Shown here piece after piece: positions 1 to 8,783 of a stretch of 64,000 bases of DNA. The stretch comes from DATHZQ01 sp965216945 (lineage in GTDB: Bacteria > Actinomycetota > Acidimicrobiia > Spongiisociales > UBA5794). A program made the position numbers and the translations under genes. How positions within the stretch are numbered: the stretch's first letter is position 1; each line of letters begins with the position of its first letter. The notes beneath the pieces were generated by a model, which searched no databases, was not told the DNA's origin, and worked only from the letters and a program-made list of their open reading frames with translations. The DNA is taken from positions 1,302,001 to 1,366,000 of the forward strand of contig CBDCGU010000003.1 of the NCBI GenBank assembly GCA_965216945.1, written 5' to 3'.

Positions 1-144
1 GACGATGACACGACGACGTTGCCCGGAACCCCTACGACGCCGCGACCCCGGCATCCAGCCGTGGTATCCGCCACGGCCGCCACGGCCGCCGAGAGCCGCC
101 GGAATGAAGACGACGCACCCCCCGAACCGACACGACCAACATCT

Positions 145-172
145 ATCCCCCCGGCTGGCCGCCCGGGGGGAT
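145..172 (+). terminator. Strong hairpin, probable Rho-independent terminator
   Basis: A perfect 10-bp stem (145-154 pairs with 163-172) closes an 8-base loop and is followed by TTT. It could end a transcript entering from the left edge of the window, and because it is symmetrical it could also serve the leftward gene that ends at 287. The first 286 bases otherwise hold no gene I can support. A Pro/Thr/Arg-rich frame is open from base 1 to a stop at 232-234, but it runs straight through this hairpin and looks like non-coding high-GC sequence. Confidence 0.6.
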
Positions 173-286
173 TTCCACATTGTGGCATCTCTCGGCACGA
201 GTCGCATCTGGTGACACGCTCGCGCTCCTCGTGACGTCGACTCCCGGCCGCAACGATCGACTCACCATTGGTGGCTGGATCGCCAC

Positions 287-697
287 TCAGCCGCTGCGTG
301 CGGCGTCAGCGGCCTCGACCCGTGCGGCGAATCCGCTCAACTCTGCGGCTGTGGGCTCGTGCGCCCACACATCCACGCCTGCCAGCAGATCCGGGTAGCG
401 CGCCGCGAACTCGGGCTCTGTGATCACCCGCACCGGGATGTCGTCGTCCAGAACTCCCCGGTAGCGGGCCAGGAGGTCACGGTGATGCTCCAGATCGAGG
501 TTGAGCTCGAACACCACGCCGTGAGCAGCGCTGATCAGCTCGCAGGCCCGCTCCGCCTGGATGATCGGGCATGTCTCGTTCTCCGCCGGGCCGTGGCAGA
601 TCGTGGCCGGATGCCCGAGCCGCTGTATGAGAGCAGCGTGTTCGGCAGCCGCTCCAGACGGGACGTCGAAGTGGATGAGGCTGGGAGTGACGTCCAT
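287..697 (-). CDS. Hypothetical protein (136 aa)
   Basis: I do not recognise the family. The protein is soluble and acidic, without signal peptide or membrane segment, and starts MDVTPSLIHFDVPSG. The first half has a helix-rich stretch rich in Ala and His (AAAEHAALIQRLGHPATICHG), with Cys and Glu nearby, and the C-terminal half is Asp/Glu/Arg-rich. The start at 697 is chosen because a GAGGAGG Shine-Dalgarno lies immediately upstream (about 701-708); an earlier in-frame start at 751 lacks one. It is transcribed away from the next leftward gene (822-2504), 124 bp upstream, and could be the last gene of that transcript. Confidence 0.7.
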   Translation of the reverse strand: MDVTPSLIHFDVPSGAAAEHAALIQRLGHPATICHGPAENETCPIIQAERACELISAAHGVVFELNLDLEHHRDLLARYRGVLDDDIPVRVITEPEFAARYPDLLAGVDVWAHEPTAAELSGFAARVEAADAARSG

Positions 698-821
698 CGC
701 GACCTCCTCAGTGCCGAAAGTAGGGCCGCCGCGCTGGTGCGCAAAGGGCACAACGTCCCCATTCGACGAGCGGCGTCACACCGCCGGGCAGAATGGATTC
801 ACGGCCCCGTGTGCGGACTCG

Positions 822-2504
822 TCACGGCGTCCACCAGATGTTGGGGACGATGTCGATCGAATCCAGCATCCGCCACACCTCGATCTCGGTCTCGGCCGGT
901 ACATCGTCGCCCATGGCAACCAGCACCAGAAGCGGCACGGTGTCCATGTTGAATGTCCCGATCCCGGCTCGCATCTCCCAGCGTTCGGCGCATTCGTGCG
1001 CATCGGTCCGCTCGGTCTCCAGGGCTTCCCAGCCCATCGGGCGAGGCCACGGCGGAAGTCCGTCCTGCCCGCCCACGAACACGGTCACCATCACGTCCTC
1101 AGGGCCGAGATCGCGGAGTGCGTTCTCCGGCATGTGGGCGCAGCGAACGCCGCCCGCGCGCAGCGAGTGAGTACCGGCGGTGAACACCTCGCGCGGGAAC
1201 GTCACGGAGGTGAGGCGATCGTCGGCGATCTGCCAGGAGACCGGGAGCTCCCAACCGAGACCGGTCAGTGGGTCGACCATCGCCTGCCGGGTCACATCCG
1301 TGGCGTCGACTCGGATCGCAACGCCGGCAACCTCGAACCCGGATTGCACGCCTTCCACGCTGATGGTGCCGGACGGGTCGCACACCACCCGGGCGGGATC
1401 GGGGGCACAGCCGGCGACGACCTGGAACGGTCCGTAGTCCGCGGCGATCCGGCTGGGCAGCTCGCCCGGCCGCTGCCAGCGCAGCGGTGGCTCCAGACCG
1501 ACCACGAGGTGTCCGTCGACCAAACCGACCTCGACGAGCTCGACGAGCTCGGCGCCGGAGTGCGGCAGCGAAGCCAGAACGGCGTCATAGATCGCCACGG
1601 TGCTCGACCAGTCGCCTGCCGCCAAGAACAACGAACCACCGTCGAAGGCAACGGCGGCGTCGGATCGAGGACTGCGGGCGTAGGTCGTGATGCCGAGGGC
1701 CCTGGGAGCCGAGCCGTCGTCGTACACGATCACACCCGAAGGCGCCGCCCGGTCGTAGTCGCCCGGCGGCAGGCCCCACACGGTGTAGCGGGTGCCGTCG
1801 ACCAGGATGCCACGGATCGACACGGTCTCGCGGACGAAGCAGCGGTCGTTGTAGGCAGCGTCAGGCGAGATCCGGTAGGCGAGCTCGACCGCCGAGCATT
1901 CGCCGAAGAGCCAATCGTCGGTCTTGTAGGCGATACCAGCTGGTGTGACGGCGGCGAGCAGTGGCTCATCCGGATCGAAGTCGGGAAGCGCCGTGGCGAA
2001 GGCCTGGACGTCGCGAGGCAGATCGGAGAAACCGACAACGGGACCCCCTTCGCTGAGAACCACCGTGACCCACATCGGTGACTCGACGGCTGAGCCGGGC
2101 CGCGGTGTCTGGGTGAGGATTTCGCCTGCCGGACGCCTCGCCGAAGCCCGCCATTCGACAGACCACTCCACCTCGAAGGATGCGAAGCCGGCATCGCGGA
2201 GTACGGCGGCGGCCGTCTCCAATGTCAGGCCGGTCAGCTCCGGCATGGACCGTTGTCCCGCCGGCTCACCGGACGAGAGCGAGGCCGGTTCCGGAAGCGT
2301 TGCCTCGCCCGGGCCGCCGCTACCGCTCGAGACCCAGATGGCGAGCACCATCGCCGCCGCGAAGACGGCGATCACGGCGCCGGGGAAGCCTCTGGTGCGT
2401 GTGCCGGCAGATGCGCCGGTGTCGGCGTCGATCACCCGCACCTGACCGCTCGGTGCAGCTGATGAGTCCTTTGTGTCTCCGCGACGAGTCGGGACCGTTG
2501 GCAT
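822..2504 (-). CDS. Membrane-anchored PASTA-domain protein (560 aa)
   Basis: A cytoplasmic N-terminal tail of about 38 residues precedes one transmembrane helix (about 40-58), a short linker, and a single PASTA domain (about 86-152, MPELTGLTLETAAAVLRDAG to WVTVVLSEG). PASTA domains usually sit in the extracytoplasmic part of Ser/Thr kinases and penicillin-binding proteins, where they sense peptidoglycan fragments. No kinase or transpeptidase domain is present here; the remaining 400 residues are an unrecognised extracellular region with several Cys. The likely role is a cell-wall-associated sensor or scaffold (inference). The ATG at 2504 has GGGAG five bases upstream. It is divergent from the SGNH hydrolase gene, with 63 bp between starts. 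Confidence 0.8.
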   Translation of the reverse strand: MPTVPTRRGDTKDSSAAPSGQVRVIDADTGASAGTRTRGFPGAVIAVFAAAMVLAIWVSSGSGGPGEATLPEPASLSSGEPAGQRSMPELTGLTLETAAAVLRDAGFASFEVEWSVEWRASARRPAGEILTQTPRPGSAVESPMWVTVVLSEGGPVVGFSDLPRDVQAFATALPDFDPDEPLLAAVTPAGIAYKTDDWLFGECSAVELAYRISPDAAYNDRCFVRETVSIRGILVDGTRYTVWGLPPGDYDRAAPSGVIVYDDGSAPRALGITTYARSPRSDAAVAFDGGSLFLAAGDWSSTVAIYDAVLASLPHSGAELVELVEVGLVDGHLVVGLEPPLRWQRPGELPSRIAADYGPFQVVAGCAPDPARVVCDPSGTISVEGVQSGFEVAGVAIRVDATDVTRQAMVDPLTGLGWELPVSWQIADDRLTSVTFPREVFTAGTHSLRAGGVRCAHMPENALRDLGPEDVMVTVFVGGQDGLPPWPRPMGWEALETERTDAHECAERWEMRAGIGTFNMDTVPLLVLVAMGDDVPAETEIEVWRMLDSIDIVPNIWWTP

Positions 2505-2567
2505 GCGAACTCCCGTGTCCCTGGCCGTAGCGTAGGGTGACGCGTCGAGTATTGATGGGGGGTCATC

Positions 2568-4082
2568 GTGAAAGCTGCCGTCTTCGTCCTCGGGGTGCTT
2601 GCCGCCGTCATCGCCGGTGCCGCCACCGCGTTGCTGCTCGGCGACATCGCCGGGTACGTCGTCGCCGCCCTCCTGTTCGTCGTTGCCGTCGCCGCTTTCG
2701 TGGCGCCGCCGAACCTCCTCAAGGGACTCTTGACGGTGGTGCTCGTGAGCTTGTTGGGTGGCCTCGCCGTGGGTGCGTGGGGAGCGGCGACGGTTGCCGG
2801 TGCGCTGGGCCAGACCGAAGGTCCGGTCGAGGAGCCGAACGCCGACGACCTGGCAGCTGCCGACGCCAAGCTCGACGCCATCGAGGGGACCGCGGCATTC
2901 CGGCTCGAACTGAGCGAAGCCGAGCTGCGGGCCTACACGCTCGATGCCCTCGCCGAGGAGGATGACAACCCGATCGCCGACATCACATACGACGTGATCG
3001 CCGGCGAGGCGGGCGAAGGCGGCGAGCTCGCCTTCGAGGCCGAGCTGAAGAGCGGCGGAACCACGGCCGATGGAGTGGTGTCGGCTTCGCTCGAGAACGG
3101 ATCGGTTCGAGTGGAGATCATCGAGGTGGGCCTGGGGTCGTTCCAGCTGCCCGGCCTCGCCGAAGGAACGATCGAGAGACTCGTCGAGCGTGTCGCCGAC
3201 TTCGATACGTTGTTGACCGAACGACGAGCAGACGTCCAAGCCGTCACGTTCACGAACGATGCGCTGGTCATCGTCGGGACCCAAGCAGGGACCGACCTGA
3301 TCACCGAGGACTCCTTCCTCACCGGCTTCGCCGCCCAGGCGGCCTCGGTCGTCGACGTGGGTGATGTGCCTGAGGAGCGCTATGGACCGGGCGTCGTCGA
3401 CAGCACGTCTGCAGGCACCGCCCCGTTCTATGTGGCCCTCGGTGACTCGCTCGCAGCCAACGTCGGTGTGGAGCGACCCGCCGACGGCTACGTCTCCCGA
3501 TTCCACAACCAGCTCCAGATTCGGGACGGCGCCGGCTACGGCTTGCGCAACTTCGGCATCTCGGGTGAGACCACCGGCACCATGATCCGTGGCGGCCAGC
3601 TCGACGAGGCAGTGGCGTTCATGGAGAACAACGAGGTCGCCTATGTGACCATCAACGTGGGGGCGAACAACCTGCTCGGGCACCTGGGGACCTCGGATTG
3701 CAGCCAGTCTCTCGACGATGCCGCCTGCCGCGACCGCATAGCGGATGCGTTCGCTCGATATCCCGTCGACATCGAGGTGATCTTCGCCGCCGTCGCCGAC
3801 GCCGCACCGGACGCAACCGTCGTCTTCCTCACGAGCTACAACCCGTTCAACCTCGGGTTTGGCTCAGACATCGAAGCGCAGATGGACCAGGCACTCCAGG
3901 ACTTCAACGACTCCGCGGTGGCGATCGCGACCGGCCACGGGTTTACCGTGGCCGACGGGTTCACGGCATTGAGCGGCACCGCGGCCGTGACCACCCACAT
4001 GCTGGACGCCGATCCGGACATTCACCCCAACGAGCTCGGCTACGACCTGCTCACGGGCGCCCTGGTCGACGCCGTGCCGTGA
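2568..4082 (+). CDS. Membrane-anchored SGNH/GDSL hydrolase (504 aa)
   Basis: Three hydrophobic helices in the first about 85 residues form a membrane anchor. A central region of about 180 residues is unrecognised, and an SGNH esterase/lipase domain starts near residue 285. The catalytic blocks are visible: GDS with the nucleophile at about Ser294, the glycine block ISGETT, the block III variant NVGANN (Asn), and DIHPNELGYD with Asp484 and His486 completing the triad. The enzyme should hydrolyse an ester or acetyl group at the outer face of the membrane; the substrate is unknown. It starts with GTG at 2568 behind GGGGGG, and the alternative ATG upstream is out of frame. It converges on hrpB with a 10-bp gap. 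Confidence 0.88.
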   Translation: MKAAVFVLGVLAAVIAGAATALLLGDIAGYVVAALLFVVAVAAFVAPPNLLKGLLTVVLVSLLGGLAVGAWGAATVAGALGQTEGPVEEPNADDLAAADAKLDAIEGTAAFRLELSEAELRAYTLDALAEEDDNPIADITYDVIAGEAGEGGELAFEAELKSGGTTADGVVSASLENGSVRVEIIEVGLGSFQLPGLAEGTIERLVERVADFDTLLTERRADVQAVTFTNDALVIVGTQAGTDLITEDSFLTGFAAQAASVVDVGDVPEERYGPGVVDSTSAGTAPFYVALGDSLAANVGVERPADGYVSRFHNQLQIRDGAGYGLRNFGISGETTGTMIRGGQLDEAVAFMENNEVAYVTINVGANNLLGHLGTSDCSQSLDDAACRDRIADAFARYPVDIEVIFAAVADAAPDATVVFLTSYNPFNLGFGSDIEAQMDQALQDFNDSAVAIATGHGFTVADGFTALSGTAAVTTHMLDADPDIHPNELGYDLLTGALVDAVP

Positions 4083-4092
4083 GCCGGCGCAT

Positions 4093-6552
4093 TCACTTCC
4101 GGCTCGGCCTGGCGGTGGCCGGATCGTCCGGCCAGTCGTGTTTGGGGTAGCGACCCGCCATGTCTTTGCGAACGTCGTGCCACGAGCCCTCCCAGAAGCG
4201 TGCCAGGTCTTGGGTGATCTGGATGGGCCGCCGTGCCGGGGACAGCAGCTCGAGGCGCACGGGACGGTCGGCAACGGTCGGCGTGGCGGTGGTGCCGAAC
4301 ATCTCCTGCACCCGAACCGACACGGTGGGCGTGTCGGCGTCGTAGTCGACCGGGATGCGCCTGCCGCTGGGCACCGTCACATGCGTCGGCGCCAGCCGAT
4401 CGAGGTCGGCGAGCCGCTGGTGGCCCAGCATTCTCGAGAGCGTTGCTCGCACGTCGACCCTGGCCAGATCGTCGAGTCCCGAAGCCGTCGCCAACGGGCC
4501 TGCGAGCCAATCGTCGACCGAGGCGGCGAGCGCAGGATCGGACCAATCTGGCCACGGCGACCCGATCGTGCGCCACAGATGGGCGATTCGAGCCTGCAAG
4601 GTACGTGCGGCGGTCGTCCACGACAGATCGGTGAGGTGCGTGGAGCGCAGCCGCTCGACCAGAGCTGCCGCGGTGGCGGGCCCGGGATCCGGCCGCCGTT
4701 CCGTTGCCTCGAGCACGATTCGGCCCAACCGGACCTCCGTGCGGAACACCAGCCTGTCGCCAACCCACACGAGCGAGCCACGCCGGTCGACCTCGTGTTC
4801 AAACGCACATGCCACGTCGGCGGCGTCGATTGCGGCTGCGAGCCGGATACGGGCATCCTTCCGCTTGCCGTCGAGGTCGCCGACGACGAGAAACGCCTCC
4901 GCCGCCAAGCCATCGGTGTCGCGGATCCAAGCCGTCGCCCCCGTGCGCAGCTGGAAGCGGCCAGGGCTGCCCCGGCGAATCGCCAGCCGGTCCGGGTAGG
5001 CAAGCGCCAGCACCGTCCCCGTGTGTGCGGAATCGATAGGCCCCGCGACGATGCCGGCGCGGCGTGCGATGTCGTGGGCCGAGTCCCGCAGGCGGCGGAC
5101 GCTTCGCCCATCGGCAGCGGCGTGAGAGCGGGACGCTTCCCGCAGGAGGTCGACACGCACTGCGAGATCGACGGGAAGCTCGTCCGGATGGCCCCGCAGC
5201 GGGTCCCGGTCGGCCAGCAACGCCGCGATGGCACATGCCAGGGCTCCGTCGCCGCCGGCGTCGACGACCATCCGGGCCAGGCGGGGGTGGAGGGGCAGTG
5301 TCGCCATGAGCCCGCCGGTGACCGTCAGATCGCCGTTCTCGTCGAGAGCACCCAGACGGCGCAGCAAGCCATGGGCCTCCCGCATGGTGCGCTGCGGCGG
5401 CGGATCGAGGAATCGAAGACCATGCGCGGGTGTGCCCCATGCCGCCAACTCCAGGGCGAGGCCGGCGAGATCTACCTGCGAGATCTCGGGTGCGATATGC
5501 CGGGGCCGGGCGCCGTGCTCGAGCTTGGACCACAGCCGGTAGGCGATGCCCGGTGCGACACGACCGGCCCGGCCGCTGCGCTGGTCGGCCGACGCACGGG
5601 AGATCTGAATGGTGCGGAGCCTCGTCATGCCGGTTCGAGCGTCGAACTGCGGTTTCCTCGCCATACCCGAGTCGACCACGATGCGAACCCCCTCGACGGT
5701 GACGCTCGTCTCGGCGATGTCGGTAGCGAGAACGACACGACGCCTACCGGCGGATGATGGGGTGAGCGCATCGTCCTGGTCGGAGACGGGAAGGCTGCCG
5801 TGCAACGGGCGCACGTCGGCGTCCAACCCGCTGTCGACCAGGTCACGTTCGACCCTTCGCATCTCCCCCATGCCCGGCAGGAACGCCAGGATGTCACCGC
5901 CATCGGACGCAGCCGCGCGGCGGATGGTGGCTGCGATGTGCGACTCCATCCGCTGTCCCCGACGTGGGGGAACCCAGCGCACCTCCACCGGGTGCTGCCG
6001 AGCCTCCCCCTCGATCACAGGGACCGGTCGGTCGAACTCGAGCAAGCTCGCAATCCGGCGGGCGTCGATGGTGGCGGACATCACGAGGATGCGCAGGTCC
6101 GGGCGCAGCACGCTCCGGGCGTCGAGGGCGAGGGCGAGACCGAGATCGGTCTGGAGGCTGCGCTCGTGCAGCTCGTCGAAGACGACGATTGCCGTGTCGG
6201 GCAGCTCGGGGTCGCGCTGGAGCCGGCGGGTCAGCACTCCCTCGGTGACCACCTCGATACGGGTGTGGCCACCCACGCGGCGGTCGTACCTCGTGACGTA
6301 GCCGATCGTTCCGCCGACGCCGTCGCCGATCTGGCGTGCCATCCAGCGTGCGGCCGCCCGCGTCGCAAGCCTCCGCGGTTCCAGCATGACGATCTTGCGC
6401 CCATCGAGCCAGGGCTCGTCGAGCAACCGCAGCGGGACGACGGTCGTCTTGCCCGATCCCGGCGGGGCGGTGAGCACGGCCGAGCCGACGCCACGGAGCG
6501 CGTTACGCAGCTCTGGAATCACCGCCTCGATGGGCAGGGCGGAGGCATTCAT
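4093..6552 (-). CDS. hrpB: ATP-dependent helicase HrpB (819 aa)
   Basis: This is a DEAH/RHA-family superfamily 2 helicase of the HrpB type. Walker A is at about residues 29-37 (APPGSGKTT), followed by a DELHER box II, SAT motif III, ATDIAETSVTVEG, and QRSGRAGR motif VI. The C-terminal HrpB-specific domain is complete and ends in the family signature RFWEGSWHDVRKDMAGRYPK followed by HDWPDDP. The length matches the usual 810-820 residues. HrpB is thought to act on RNA, but its substrate is poorly defined. The ATG at 6552 gives the standard HrpB N-terminus; the frame stays open upstream but that extension is antisense to the next gene. Confidence 0.95.
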   Translation of the reverse strand: MNASALPIEAVIPELRNALRGVGSAVLTAPPGSGKTTVVPLRLLDEPWLDGRKIVMLEPRRLATRAAARWMARQIGDGVGGTIGYVTRYDRRVGGHTRIEVVTEGVLTRRLQRDPELPDTAIVVFDELHERSLQTDLGLALALDARSVLRPDLRILVMSATIDARRIASLLEFDRPVPVIEGEARQHPVEVRWVPPRRGQRMESHIAATIRRAAASDGGDILAFLPGMGEMRRVERDLVDSGLDADVRPLHGSLPVSDQDDALTPSSAGRRRVVLATDIAETSVTVEGVRIVVDSGMARKPQFDARTGMTRLRTIQISRASADQRSGRAGRVAPGIAYRLWSKLEHGARPRHIAPEISQVDLAGLALELAAWGTPAHGLRFLDPPPQRTMREAHGLLRRLGALDENGDLTVTGGLMATLPLHPRLARMVVDAGGDGALACAIAALLADRDPLRGHPDELPVDLAVRVDLLREASRSHAAADGRSVRRLRDSAHDIARRAGIVAGPIDSAHTGTVLALAYPDRLAIRRGSPGRFQLRTGATAWIRDTDGLAAEAFLVVGDLDGKRKDARIRLAAAIDAADVACAFEHEVDRRGSLVWVGDRLVFRTEVRLGRIVLEATERRPDPGPATAAALVERLRSTHLTDLSWTTAARTLQARIAHLWRTIGSPWPDWSDPALAASVDDWLAGPLATASGLDDLARVDVRATLSRMLGHQRLADLDRLAPTHVTVPSGRRIPVDYDADTPTVSVRVQEMFGTTATPTVADRPVRLELLSPARRPIQITQDLARFWEGSWHDVRKDMAGRYPKHDWPDDPATARPSRK

Positions 6553-6634
6553 CGACGGCAGGCTACGGGCGCCGGCAAAGCTCGCAATACGGCGATGGTC
6601 GATCCGGGGGCACCACACCTGCCAGGATCGGAGT

Positions 6635-7030
6635 ATGAACACCGCACCGCATCCGTTCCGCACGGCAGTCGAGGCCCGCGATCTCGACGCCATCGCCCGC
6701 ACCCTGTCCGACAACATCGTGTTGTGGAGCCCGCTCGCCTTCCAGCCGTTCCGCGGCAAGGCGACCGTGATGCGGTTGCTCGAGGTGTTGATGACCAAGG
6801 TTTTCGAGGACTTCGTGTACACCGACGAATTGACGGCCGACGATGGCACCCACGCACTCATCTTCAGCACCCGTGTCGGCGATCGCCAGGTGCAAGGACT
6901 CGACCTCCTCCGCAGCGACGGCGACGGGCTGATCGACGACTTCACCGTGATGGTCCGGCCGGCCACTGCGCTCGAGGCATTGGGCACCGCCGTTGGCGCC
7001 CACTACACGTTCATCGTCGGGACCGGCTAG
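6635..7030 (+). CDS. NTF2-like/SnoaL-type small protein (131 aa)
   Basis: This is a small single-domain alpha+beta protein with the look of the NTF2-like (SnoaL/limonene-1,2-epoxide hydrolase) superfamily: an N-terminal helix (HPFRTAVEARDLDAIARTLS), the strand and turn IVLWSPLAFQPFRGKATV, and terminal beta strands ending in HYTFIVGTG. Members bind small hydrophobic ligands or act as isomerases and hydratases. No catalytic residues can be assigned here. The ATG at 6635 follows AGGATCGGAG. It is divergent from hrpB, with 82 bp between starts. Confidence 0.8.
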   Translation: MNTAPHPFRTAVEARDLDAIARTLSDNIVLWSPLAFQPFRGKATVMRLLEVLMTKVFEDFVYTDELTADDGTHALIFSTRVGDRQVQGLDLLRSDGDGLIDDFTVMVRPATALEALGTAVGAHYTFIVGTG

Positions 7031-7341
7031 CCGCGATGACTCGAGGGTGGTGGCACGGCGCTCGAAGCGGATTCATCGGATTCTCATGTACCCCTCACGA
7101 GTGATTCACACCGATGCGAGACAGTGGCATCACAACCGAACGGACGGATCGCCCGGGTCCTGATCTCTCTTCCCTCCCTCCCGAGGACCCGGGCACCATC
7201 CTCCTTCTCTCACACAGCGACGGCTCCCGCTCCTCGAGCGGGAGCTGTCGTTGTGACGGGCGTCCGGATTGCACGTGCCGCACACCGATAGCAAGCTGCG
7301 GTGCGGTGCTCTGCACCGCCGTCCGACCACGGAGAGAGAAC
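7031..7341 (+). promoter_or_regulatory. Structured leader upstream of the amidohydrolase gene
   Basis: This 311-bp stretch holds no ORF I believe in, but three successive hairpins. Hairpin 1 has a perfect 11-bp stem (7151-7161 with 7184-7194) around a 22-base, almost pure pyrimidine loop. Hairpin 2 is a 20-bp stem (7213-7232 with 7236-7255, two G-U pairs) with a 3-base loop. Hairpin 3 is a 7-bp stem (7303-7309 with 7313-7319), with an alternative left arm at 7298-7304. None is followed by a U-tract, so hairpin 2 is not a standard terminator. The Shine-Dalgarno (GGAGAGAG, from 7331) follows hairpin 3. A cis-acting RNA is possible; I match it to no known riboswitch class. Confidence 0.45.
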
Positions 7342-8757
7342 ATGGCCACGCTGCTAGCAAAGAACGCCGAGGTCCTCGTGACCATGGACGACGATCGGCG
7401 GGAGATCCCGGACGGCGGAATCTTCGTGCGGGACAACCTGGTCGAACGAGTTGGCCCCACCGACGAGCTCCCCGCCGAAGCAGACATCGTGCTCGACATG
7501 TCCGGCCAGGTGGTACTCCCCGGATTCGTCAACACCCACCACCATCTCGATCAGACCCTCACTCGTGCCCTCCCTGTGGCGCAAGACATCAACCTCTTCC
7601 CGTGGCTCCTTGCCCACTACCGCATCTGGGCCCGCAAGACCCCGGCGGCGACCCGCACCAGCACCCTGATCGGTCTCACCGAGCTGGCGTTGTCCGGGTG
7701 CACCACCGTCTTCGACCACTCCTACATCTGGCAGAGCGGCTCGAGCGTCGACGACCAGATCGCGGCTGCCGAGGAGCTCGGCAGCCGTTTCCACGTCTCT
7801 CGCGGCAGCATGTCTCTCGGTGAGTCCCAGGGTGGCCTGCCCCCGGACGAGACATGCGAAGACGAGGACTTCATCCTCGAGGACTCGCAACGGCTCATCG
7901 AGACCTTCCACGACGCGGCGAGGGGCTCGATGCTCCAGATCGTCCTCGCCCCCTGTTCACCCTTCTCGGTGACCGGCGACCTGCTGGTCAACACGGCGGA
8001 GCTCGCCCGGCAATACGACGGCGTGGGTCTCCACACCCATCTTTGTGAGACGCTCGACGAGGAGCGTTACACGCTCGAGACCCACCAGCTACGGCCCGTG
8101 GCGTGGATGGAGACGCTGGGCTGGCTCGGCGAGGACGTGTGGTACGCCCATGCCATCCACGTCGACGATCGTGAGATCCGACAGTTCGCCGACACCGGCA
8201 CGGGTGCCGCCCACTGTCCCTGCTCCAACATGCGCCTGGCGTCGGGCATCGCTCCGGTGAAGGCGTACCGCGACGCCGGCGTGCGCGTGGGGATCGGGGT
8301 CGACGGATCCGCCTCGAACGATGCATCGAACATGCTCCTCGAGGTGCGTCAAGCGATGCTGCTGGCGCGGCTCAAGATCGGGTTGCGCCCGCCCGAGGGC
8401 CCCATGACGATCCTGTCGACGTCGGACCCGCTGCGCCGCGACGAGTGGGTGACGGCCCGCGATGCGCTCGAGCTCGGCACCCGGGGCGGCGCCGAGGTGC
8501 TGGGGCGTGCCGACATCGGGCACCTCGCCCCCGGCATGTGCGCCGACTTCTTCTCCATCGACGTCAACACGATCGACTTCGCCGGCGGGTTGCACGATCC
8601 GGTTGCCAGCGTCGTGTTCTGCGCACCGCAACGGGCGAAGTACACCGTGATCAACGGCAGGGTCATCGTGGACGACGGCCGCATCACCACCGTCGAGATG
8701 CAACCCGTCGTCGAGGAGCACAACCGGCACGCCGCGGCGATGGTGCGTGGCGAGTAA
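7342..8757 (+). CDS. 8-oxoguanine deaminase-like amidohydrolase (471 aa)
   Basis: This is a TrzA/AtzA-type amidohydrolase with one catalytic metal. Visible ligands are the HxH of VNTHHHLDQTLTRA (about residues 64-68), His in GLHTHLCET, His in YAHAIHV, and Asp in GIGVDGSASND. The strings LPVAQDINLFPWLLAHYRIW and CPCSNMRLASGIAPV resemble the 8-oxoguanine deaminase branch (EC 3.5.4.32) rather than E. coli SsnA. Expected reaction: hydrolytic deamination of 8-oxoguanine (or a related amino-purine or triazine) to uric acid plus ammonia in the cytoplasm. That product would feed a purine/ureide route, consistent with YgfK and carbamate kinase elsewhere in the window. The start at 7342 is supported by GGAGAGAG. 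Exact substrate is not provable here. Confidence 0.88.
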   Translation: MATLLAKNAEVLVTMDDDRREIPDGGIFVRDNLVERVGPTDELPAEADIVLDMSGQVVLPGFVNTHHHLDQTLTRALPVAQDINLFPWLLAHYRIWARKTPAATRTSTLIGLTELALSGCTTVFDHSYIWQSGSSVDDQIAAAEELGSRFHVSRGSMSLGESQGGLPPDETCEDEDFILEDSQRLIETFHDAARGSMLQIVLAPCSPFSVTGDLLVNTAELARQYDGVGLHTHLCETLDEERYTLETHQLRPVAWMETLGWLGEDVWYAHAIHVDDREIRQFADTGTGAAHCPCSNMRLASGIAPVKAYRDAGVRVGIGVDGSASNDASNMLLEVRQAMLLARLKIGLRPPEGPMTILSTSDPLRRDEWVTARDALELGTRGGAEVLGRADIGHLAPGMCADFFSIDVNTIDFAGGLHDPVASVVFCAPQRAKYTVINGRVIVDDGRITTVEMQPVVEEHNRHAAAMVRGE

Positions 8758-8783
8758 TAGTGCGACGCTGAACAGTCGCCGGT

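Noticed and set aside
1..234. 3' end of a Pro/Thr-rich rightward gene
   Set aside because: The open frame has no recognisable content and runs through a strong terminator hairpin at 145-172; coding status cannot be supported.
561..2081. Long rightward open frame of about 500 codons
   Set aside because: It is antisense to the PASTA protein gene, Arg/His/Gly-rich without any domain, and has no ribosome site; a high-GC shadow frame.
2505..3683. Extension of the PASTA gene frame upstream of 2504
   Set aside because: The extra 390 codons are antisense to the SGNH hydrolase gene and have no signature; the start with GGGAG at 2504 explains the gene.
7342..8757. Naming the amidohydrolase ssnA
   Set aside because: The VNTHHHLDQTLTRA and AQDINLFPW strings fit the 8-oxoguanine deaminase/TrzA branch; E. 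coli SsnA has a different metal-site context (SHNHFYSGLSRG).
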